Shown here piece by piece: positions 55,389 through 64,000 of a stretch of DNA of 64,000 nucleotides. Each line of letters starts with the position of its first letter. The first letter of the stretch is position 1. The DNA lies in contig ML133455.1 of NCBI GenBank assembly GCA_003864495.1, positions 2,542,001-2,606,000 of the forward strand, in the 5' to 3' direction. Source of the stretch: Nemopilema nomurai. Lineage: Eukaryota; Cnidaria; Scyphozoa; Rhizostomeae; Rhizostomatidae. The position numbers and the translations under genes were made by a program. The notes under the pieces were generated by a model. It searched no databases, was not told the DNA's origin, and worked only from the letters and a program-made list of their open reading frames with translations.

Positions 55389-57680
55389 GAGCGAACGAGA
55401 CATTGTATCGAAAAGATGCACTCCGCTCGACTCGATGCCACGCTAAACAACCAAGTGGCTGTCCTTGAGCTGGTTTTTCAAGCTGAGTGGAAGGAGTTCC
55501 CCATGCAAGTCCAGAAAGGGGTGTACCACAGATTCTGCTCGGCTCAGGTTATGCTGCCAAAGATGTTGCCGTACCAGTGCTCCTTGGGTGAAGCTGAGAG
55601 AATGGGCATCTGCTGAGCACCAGACACTCATCGAAGAAAATACAGGACGTTGTCGTTGTCTATAGACTGTGAACAAGTTCTTTAATGACAAAGAGATAGG
55701 ACTCCTTAATACAATACCAATGTTGTATGCTAATATTTATTATGAAAATGATGGTTGATTCAGAAAAATGTGGTTTTTATCATTTTATGCTGCTATTTCG
55801 AAAACCTCTCAGAGAATATTCGGCATACCATTGGCTGATCAAGATAAAACTTCCTGCCCTTAGACTTAAGTGTAACATTCTGATTGCAATTGTCTGTAAC
55901 GTGACGACTGCTTAGATCCCTGTTACACATATGGGGTGTCCTAAATGCGTAATAAGTCACACAAAATGTGAAAAATGGCACGTGAGTTGTACAAGAAATG
56001 CCAAATCGATACATAACCGGGATGGCCAAGAACGTTCACCTTTGGAAATACGATTCGAATGAACAAGCGACATGATATGCTGGAGCTAAGTATCTCATCG
56101 GAGCGACATAAAAGAAGTAGCAATGTCTCCACCTGATTTCGTAACCCAAAATGTTTACATGATGCATTTGAAATAACTATCTCTTTGTGCAGGCGCACAA
56201 GCAGGGATTCCAGGGGGCCGGGGTCCAAGAAACAGAAAACGGCAAAATTGGAATTTTACACCCTTATTGCCTGGCTTCTATCTTTATATTAAGGATATTG
56301 CTGAAGTGTTCCTTACTTCTGAACTACCTTAACATCCAAATGTACTTAAATGTAATTAAATTATGATGTTTTTAACTTAAGTATGATTTTGTGTATGTTA
56401 TGGAAGGAAAATAAAAATTTGGATCTTTTATGATTAAGGAATTATCTGTAATTTCTATTTGTCATAGACTCAAGCGCAGTTTATATCCACAGCATTAGTT
56501 GTAGAGTTCACTTAGATTTATGCCTGTGGCGAGGGTCGAAGCTAGCAACAAAGTAAAGGAGTTGTGATTCAGTAGTTAACTTTAAAACAAACTCCGGCGT
56601 TAACTATTTCTTTTACTCAAGCCATGACATTAAGATGATGCAATGCGAAATCTAGTTTTAACACGAACGGGTAAAGGTATTGCCTCGTGGAATGAAAAAT
56701 TGACATTTAAAAGTTGTCAAGAAAATGACAAGAATTAGCCAAATTGCACATAATGGACCAATAAGCTTTCAATCGCAAGTGGTTTTCAGAAAAGAAGTCA
56801 AACTTGTTGCAAAAAGGGGACAGGACTGATTATTGGTTTTTTGGAATGCAAAGAAAAGAAATGCAGCTTCTGGTACCATTTGATTCAAATGGTTTTCGAA
56901 ATGATAAACCTAGAAGTTTTGTGAAAAATATCGTAATACAAACAGCAAACTATTTTTAGCGGATGATTACCAAATATTCAAGGGAACCTTCTTGTTTTGA
57001 TTTTGGCATGATTTTCTTAGCACTCAGACATGCAATTTTTTGTACCGCTGTATAGAAAATGAATTTAATGAAAATATCTGCAAGCTGGCCTCAACTGTTA
57101 CCATTGAATATCTGACAGTGGTACAAAAAGAAAGCTAAATCTCAATTTCGAAGCATTTATCCCGCAATTGGGAATAAGCAAACCATTATTTTTAGTTCAC
57201 TTTTTGTTGGTTTTTCCAGAACTTTGGCTTGATTTGTCGCTATAACAAGCCTTTTCTATTTTGGGTTTTTGGTAGAAATTTGGACAATCCAATAATCGTT
57301 CAATGTTTTCCTCATGGGAAACACACCTTGTGCAAAAAGAATCGGTATACTTCCCTTTGTAGTTTGCTATTAGGTCTGCAAACTTTAGTTCAGATTTTAG
57401 TAGGGATGAGGCTTCCTTACACCTCCATTATTCTTTCTTTTTAAACTTAATTTCCTTTAAGAGTCTGAGGTTAGTTTTCTTATTATTTTATTTTTTATTT
57501 TTACAAGAATGTATTATGTCAAAAATTACTTAAATCCAAATCAGACCGAATTTCATTATTTAATGTTAAATTTCAATTATAGTACTCTGCACCCATTTGT
57601 AATCAACAGCTGAACTTTGCCATTCCCCTAGCCTCGTTTTAGATTCAATTGTGACGATATTGCGATAGGGATTCAATCAA
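55389..57680. other. 3' flank of gene X copy B and spacer
   Basis: Positions 55389-55616 continue the gene X frame beyond its TAG for 75 codons with coding-like composition. An AATAAA occurs at about 56410. Otherwise no gene was recognised. Confidence 0.4.
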
Positions 57681-57681
57681 A

Positions 57682-57711
57682 TGACGTCACAATCATACAC
57701 AGTCTTATAAA
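57682..57711 (+). promoter_or_regulatory. Coiled-coil gene promoter: inverted CRE 14-mer plus TATA
   Basis: TGACGTCACAATCA at 57682-57695 is the exact reverse complement of the gene X promoter 14-mer. TATAAA follows at 57706-57711, 16 bp after the palindrome. The start codon is at 57831. Confidence 0.75.
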
Positions 57712-57830
57712 GTCGGCAAAACACAGACAAACTTCACACTTGATTTAAGTGCCGTTCTGAGTGAATCATCAGGGCTAACTTCAAATTGATATTGATAAAC
57801 TTCAAATTTCTCATTTCGAAATAATCAACA

Positions 57831-60412
57831 ATGGCAAGCAACGGTCGAAAAAGACAGAAAGGCAGCCTTGTGGAGGTGAAAAGTGAGCTGTCCAAAGTCA
57901 GATTGGATGTGCAGGGGCTTGCGGAGAAGATGAGTGCAGTTGAGAAGGACAAGGAGAATCTTCGTGCAATCAATCAAAAACTGGTTGAGAAGATCAAGAA
58001 AGAATTGGAGAAGAACTATCCATTTAAGGTTCGTAAAACATGGTACATACGTGCAAAAATACCTGATTTTGAGAACAAAAACAAAACTTCACATACTTTT
58101 TATTGAATATTTGAAAAGATATCAATAGATGTTTGAAAAGATGTTTTTGCAAACTGCACACTATTGAGGAAAGAATATTTCATTCTTTAGATATTTCTGC
58201 TTAAGCAACAACTTGAGACGGAGCGAGAGAAGTCCATACTCACAGCACAGAAATTGGTGGAGAGCCAGATGCTTGCTGTATTCTTCAAAGAATGCTTTGG
58301 CATTTCCATCGACACGGAAGTGAACAATCCTGCAATGGCTTTGAGAAACGCAATGGATGTCATGAAGGTAATTTTCCACTAGACGCAGGACAACATTATT
58401 TCAAACAATATACACAGCTATATTTCCTTGTACGTGCATTTAATTTCATTAACAAGAGAAACTGACTTAAATTTGTAAAGGCATTGCTTATTTTAACTTC
58501 AAGCCGTATTTTATCTGCATCAGGATATTCAGAAGCAGTGGGAGAAAGAAAAAGCACAGCTCACTCAAAGTGCCAAGAACCTTCTTCAAAACAAGCAAGA
58601 GCTTAACAAAGAGATGGATACCTTGAAAACAGAGAATCAGATGTTGAGAGAAGAAAAGATGGCCGAAAACCTGAGCAGTCAAGCAATCATCGATTCCTTG
58701 CAAGAGATTTTGGAGGAACAACGAGAGCAGATGGAAGTCGAAACGCAACAACTGCAGAATAAGGTAAAGGAAGATGTTGCATCAATTTGTACAAAGAGAT
58801 TTAACTATAATATTGTTGCTCTTGAAATTCATGAAATATTAGATAACAGGATCTCGAATTCCTTTACAGTTGAATGCTTCAAAGAAAAGCGAGGCCATCA
58901 AAAGTGGACAGATTTCTGCGATGGAGCAGGAACTCCGTTCAACTAAACAAATGCTATTGACAAGCAAGAACGTGTTAGACAATTATAAAAAAGCAGAGAT
59001 TGAACTTGAAGTGAAAAGTGAAGATCGCATCAAGAAACTGCTTGTGTTGAAAGAACTTGCTGCAATGTCGTCTGCTAAATTAGAAGATTTACAGAAGGAA
59101 GTGAACGAGTGGCAATCAAGAGCTGTTGGGTCTGATGCCTGCTGCCTGGAGCTGAATGAAAAGGTGTGTGGATTCTTCACTAGAAAGTGATTACTGTCAA
59201 GCATTATCCATTCATTTCTTAAAAGACCCTCTTAACATCATTTTCATTAATGAAGCGAACAATCATTTCAAAGCAGCGTATTTGAACGCAGAAAGAGCGA
59301 GTGTACAACTGCCTTTTTTGTCTGCTTTGTTACAGCGGAACACTTTCTTGCATTATATTATATTATGGATTTGCATTATATTTGACAAAAAGTAGTCAAG
59401 CGATACTGATCAATCCTGCATCATTTGTGGAAGTCTGTTTTGAGAGTAAAAGTTCTCCATGTCCTTTCTATTTTTATGTTTTAGCTTAAAAGCAGCCACC
59501 AGCGTCAACTCTCAATGCTGCAAGATATCGCTAAATATGACGTGAGAGCTCAAAATCTGAGTGTAGAGAACGCACTATTGAGCAACGGTATCCAGGCCAT
59601 GGAAGAGGAGCGCAAGGAACTAGAGGGTCGTCTCCAAGAAGCCAACGAGAGTTGCATGACAACGTCCTCTGGTCTTCTTGAAATGACCTCAAAGATGAAC
59701 TACTGGAAGACAAAGGCTGGGCATCTAGAGTCTACGTTGGTGGCCGTTGAAGAAGAAGTAAGTTTAGCCATTTAATGTATGAAAAATTATTTGATAGTAA
59801 ACTATTATCAGCCATTGAAAAGCACAGCAATAATTGCAAAGCAGTCAATCTAATCATTAGATTATGATTTTACCAGTCCTTTACAGCTCTTGAAAGTCCG
59901 TAACGAGTAATTTGATGATAACGGAAGTGATCTACAACGACAGACATTCTCACTATGAACTTGGTCTTCAAATTGGAATTGCCCTCTATCTCAATTTTGT
60001 CTTTGCTAGGTGCTGCATCTTCGAAAGTATTTATGTAAATATTCTTTCACAGAATGACAAGTTAGAAGAGGACAAAAATGAGCTGCTAAAGTCCATGGAT
60101 TTGGAGCTCAAGGAACACTTGGAACAAGGTCTCTCCTTGAAGTCAGAAATAGCCTCGTTTCAAAGGGATACCCAGATGCAAAGGTGCAGGATTGATGCGC
60201 TTGAGTGTGAAAATGTGGTACTGATGGACCAGGTAGAAGAACTGCGGAAACAGGAAGCGGAGGAAAAGAGCTTGAATTCAAAAGCGCAAGAAGATCTGCG
60301 GATGATGAGCGATGAAAATGCAAAGCTTAATGACGTGATTAATCAACTTGAGCAAAGGACTGAGTCAAAGAGGACGAGACGATGGTGGAAGAGACTTGTT
60401 TCTTGCAGTTGA
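57831..60412 (+). CDS. Long coiled-coil protein, 513 residues, six exons
   Basis: Exons 57831-58028, 58191-58367, 58524-58763, 58870-59163, 59485-59757 and 60053-60412, every intron phase 0, encode 66, 59, 80, 98, 91 and 119 codons (the last before TGA). The sequence is almost entirely Glu/Lys/Gln/Leu heptad-type coiled coil. The exceptions are a short non-coil patch in exon 2 (AVFFKECFGISIDTEVNN) and a basic aromatic end, KRTRRWWKRLVSCS. Exon 2 could instead start at 58206, five residues shorter. No conserved domain was recognised; such proteins are usually structural or scaffolding, which is a guess here. It lies between gene X copies and shares their CRE-TATA promoter design, so co-expression is plausible. 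Confidence 0.85.
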
Positions 60413-63400
60413 ACAGGACACTTTAAAGCCTAACGCTTTAAACTAAATCTATTGAGTTGATGTAAGTGTCAATGATTGTAGAATTATATTGGTAGTTAAA
60501 CAAAGAAATGCCTATTTATCAGTCTCGACTTGCAAATGTTATAGTTTGATGCTGAGAACGACTGAAAGAGCTTTTTCAATGAAAATGAGTTCTTGAAGAC
60601 GATTTAAAGAGGTAATGTAGAAATGTAGGGAAATCGCAGAATGTTAGATGTTGTAAGTTGGTAGATGACTCTGTAATGATGCTACTGCTGTTGTGAATGG
60701 CTGATCATCGAGAAAAGGCTGCAGAGATATTTTGACAAAAGGAAGTCTAAGACAAACGTCGCAGGTATCAAGAGAGATCAACAGAGAGTGGAATAGAGAA
60801 ATGAAACTGATTATAATAATATCCAGAAGAGACACAAAAATATTAAATGAACATAGCAAATTAAATGAATATTAAAATATTAAGTGAACCTGCGTTTTCA
60901 GCCAAAGAGATGTAATACTTGACAGTAGACCCTAGAATGCAAGCCAACTTGCTTGCTTCGTTTACAGAGTACACCTGTCCGTATATATTTGACCTAAAAT
61001 GTTCCTTTGTCATTCATTGTTTGAAAATAGAGAAAAGAAAGGGCATAACCGAGTTGAAACTTTTGTATCGAGGTTAGTAGCAAACAGGCAAAATCATGGC
61101 AAAAACTGTTAGACTCAATCAGTTTAAGAGCTAATCAGAATAAACGTATTATGTCGGTATAGATTGGACTACCTTTAGGAATTTATATCTGGAATGTTTC
61201 AATACACCGCCATGATTCGAGTATTTTACTTATGTTGAAATAACTGAATGTTGTAAACTGTAATGAAGTTTCAATTAAAGATTTCAATTGCAAGCAACTG
61301 AAGTGCAAACTTTCCTTTATATTAGTTTCAACCATGCTACCTGGTGAAGATTTCACAATGCAAGTCAAAACCTATTGATGTAAGTTTTTAAAACTGAATG
61401 AAAAGTAGAACCACCTATTTGTAACCTTAATGCATTCGGCTCTTCGACATATCTTAGAGCATGCAAACGTCAGAATGTGGATAAATCCAGAAGAAATAAT
61501 AGCCAGCTCAAAGCTATGAGAGAACTACTAAAAGATAATGCACTTTAGCCTATGACACAACGAACTAGAACCCTTCATACCCAGGTTAACCAGGCACCGC
61601 GGATCAAGGGGCTGAGGGGGCTTTAGCACTCCTTTCAGAAAATGCCAAATATAAAGTAATAAACTACCAATAAAGCCTATCAGAATATGCAAACATCAGA
61701 AAAGGATCAAAAGCTTACGTAAAACACCCAGTTTTGGATCGCAAAACAATAGAGTGTTGTGAGAAGAGCCCATGATTGGCTGTCTAACCACCAATCAGCG
61801 TCCATTTACCTATTCTTTGGAAAAGAAAGAGTGAAAAGAAAACAGGTCCGGGGCTGGCAAGGGAAATTTTTTTAATACAAGGCCAATAACCCGTTGGCAA
61901 CACCCTTCCAGCCCTTTTAATCTGCACTTAAAGCTTTCAAAATTTTTTCTAAGATTAAGATGAATATGGCTGTGAGGATTCAAAAGATGGATTTCGCGAT
62001 TATTACAATAGAATAAAATTTCTCTGATCAACTCCTATATCCATAAGTTAAGTAAATTGTAGCGATGAAGTTATTTAATGTTCCGAATAGTTGTTAATTT
62101 TTCACGGTTATGTTCTTCAAGGTCTAAACCAAAGGTAGAAATGGAGTAATGTTTTTGTTTTCAACAAGTTGAATCTTATCAATACGGTTATGTTTTCAAT
62201 AAATATCTCTTTCAGAGGTGTTTGGTGTTAATTCGGGTTACATTCAAATTGCTTTGTGTGGAAATAACTTTCAAAATTTTTGGTAAAAGTCTACAAAACC
62301 AAATAATTAAATTTTTCTGCCTGGGCACTGGCTTGATTTCTGAAATTTTCATTGAGCACGCCCACCCCCTCTCCCCTCATCTCCTGACCTGAAAAACAAA
62401 CTCTATCTGTTCAGATAGAACTGGACATTGCATCGAAATTTAGACAGACTCCAAAACTACCAGCAGAAAAGACGATCTAGCGTGCCAAAATACACGAAAA
62501 TTTTTCGTCGCGTTGGCACAATCTGAATTTGGTAAAAGGTGTTTCCTTATGGCGCCGATTTTGGTATTTTCAATTCTTAAGCAGTTCTTCTCTTTTTCCG
62601 CAAGTGTCTCGTCTTTATGCTCCTGCGAGAATATGCTGTTTTACACACTCTTCCAATCTCGAAATCGAGTTTTTTATATGCCCCGCAATTTTCTAATAAG
62701 CCAACCTCTTAGATCGAAGAAAATAAATAGCCCCCCTCCTAGAGCAAATAGAGCTTTCACGGTAATACACAAGTATGAAAATAAAAGTATGTTAATTAAT
62801 GGCATCGTCAACTTTAACCCTTCAATTCTTCTAAGACAGACGAGGATTCGTGGGCGCTGCCCAGTGCCGAAAATTCATTTTCAAAATTGGGAGGGGGTGC
62901 TAGGGGGAGGGGCAATGCCTACAGAGCTAGCAATTCTGAAATAAAAACATAGTTTTGATGGCAAGACCAACAATTAAGTAAGGCCTTGGGAGTGGTTGCC
63001 CCAGTTATGCATTTTGGTAAGATTAACCAAACAATTCTAGCTATAACAGTTTCTAATGTTTTCGGTTTGCTGACATAAAGATTATATCAAATAATTGAGA
63101 TACTGCTTTTTTTCATTTCACCAGAAAAACAAAGAATCAAAAACATACCCTGCACGTCAAGAGCCTTCTTGAAAAATGTATTAACACCCTGCTATTTGAT
63201 TGATTTATCTTTCACAACTTGCTTTCTATGTATTTCAGAGTAGGCAATTACTAGCAAATCGTGCGTATGCTCGTTACGTTACATGATAAAGGTGTTACAG
63301 CCTGTAAATCTTAGTGGATGCTTCAACATTCCCAAGCTTAAGAAAAGTAAAAAGTTGACAACTTCCTTTGAGTCCTCTTAGATGAAACTAGTTTGATATT

Positions 63401-63506
63401 CATAACTGATACAGGGACATACAGATTGCAACATATTGAATGCACCTCCCCATTGTTACGTCAAATATTATGAATCTTCAAGTTAATGCGCATCTATGTT
63501 TAGAGA
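60413..63506. other. Intergenic with degenerate dispersed repeats
   Basis: No gene was recognised. 61595-61680 resembles 36895-36985 and 50320-50410 (AAAATGCCAAA..TTAGTAATAA..CCA.AAGTAAAGCC words), so a dispersed repeat is present. 62640-62770 has AATAAGCC and CACGGTA words like the C-rich MITE, probably an old copy. Confidence 0.45.
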
Positions 63507-63509
63507 TTC

Positions 63510-63552
63510 TGATTGTGACGTCAAATTGTCGAGAAGCTATATATATATAAAG
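63510..63552 (+). promoter_or_regulatory. Gene X promoter, copy C: CRE palindrome plus TATA
   Basis: TGATTGTGACGTCA at 63510-63523 is followed by a longer TATATATATAAAG run with TATAAA at 63546-63551. Similarity to copies A and B starts only a few bases upstream of this motif. Confidence 0.75.
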
Positions 63553-63691
63553 TGGCACATACTCTAATCAAATCATTGTTTACTCGCTCGCTTGTAGTTA
63601 CTACTACTAGTCGCTTGTGAATTCGTTATTCAATTCGATATACACTGTTTTTGAGAAGTACCATTTTGGTATCTATAATCGTTATCACACG

Positions 63692-64000
63692 ATGGGTAAG
63701 GTGCTTTCTAAGCAGGACAAGTCATCACAGGACAGCGGATCTCCAAATAAAACGGTAATTGTTTTTTCAAGATCATTTCAGCTTTTAAGATAATTAATAA
63801 AAGGAAACTTTCTTTTACACTAAAAGCACTTTTTTGTAACTCTCTTTTTCTAGTATTTTGATATGTAATGATTGCTTTTTAGGAGCCCGTTTCTCGCATT
63901 TGGAAAATCAAGCAATTTTTCAAAAACATGCGAAAGAAGAACTCGAGATCAGAAAGTCTTGGATGTGCTAAAAAGTCATTTTACAAAGAAACAAGTCAAG
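63692..64000 (+). CDS. Gene X copy C, first two exons (runs off right edge)
   Basis: Exon 1, 63692-63754, encodes MGKVLSKQDKSSQDSGSPNK plus one residue. Exon 2 starts at 63883 and reaches its end at 64000 by comparison with copy B. Codon 8 is CAG, unlike the TAG in copy A. Intron 1 is nearly identical to copies A and B, so this copy is also recent. The frame is open as far as it can be seen, and the remaining exons lie outside the window. Confidence 0.8.

Noticed and set aside
62513..62944. 143-codon plus-strand frame
   Set aside because: It overlaps degenerate C-rich MITE words and G-rich runs, shows no domain and has no promoter or splice context.

Overview
The window is animal nuclear DNA. 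It is AT-rich (GC about one third) with short GT-AG introns, TATA-type promoters and MITE-like repeats. Coding content includes a GILT-family protein, a Gal-3-O-sulfotransferase, phosphoglucomutase, class A GPCRs and insect-gustatory-receptor-like (GRL) proteins. The mix fits a marine invertebrate, perhaps a cnidarian or another early-branching lineage, but the sequence alone does not fix the species.

Left part (1-19.8 kb). The 5' part of a GILT-like gene runs off the left edge on the minus strand. A 3-exon gene for a 182-residue secreted helical protein follows, with two consensus NF-kB sites upstream, one of them 11 bp before its TATA box. Next are a 751-residue polytopic membrane protein (2 exons), a membrane-anchored Gal3ST-like sulfotransferase (minus strand), a Tc1/mariner-type MITE and a one-exon class A GPCR with a very long third intracellular loop.

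Middle (19.8-27.2 kb). A complete 12-exon phosphoglucomutase gene lies on the minus strand. A 50-bp tandem triplication carries copies of its exon-2 splice donor, and a 211-bp tandem duplication lies in its upstream region.

Duplicated block (27.7-54.6 kb). A segment of about 13.42 kb is present twice in direct tandem at roughly 99% identity. Each copy holds a class A GPCR, a head-to-head pair of four-exon GRL genes and a multi-exon gene for a predicted N-myristoylated protein, called gene X here. One breakpoint lies in a C-rich MITE and the other inside exon 7 of gene X. In copy A the GPCR carries two 1-bp deletions, and gene X has a nonsense codon and is truncated. Copy B is intact, with a 285-residue gene X of nine exons.

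Right part (55-64 kb). A six-exon coiled-coil protein gene (513 residues) is followed by the start of a third gene X copy at the right edge. All three gene X copies and the coiled-coil gene have a promoter with the palindrome TGACGTCA 16-22 bp upstream of TATAAA. They share the 14-mer TGATTGTGACGTCA, inverted in the coiled-coil gene, which suggests a co-regulated, locally expanding gene set. Exon joins were worked out by hand from GT/AG sites and reading phase; none is backed by transcript data.
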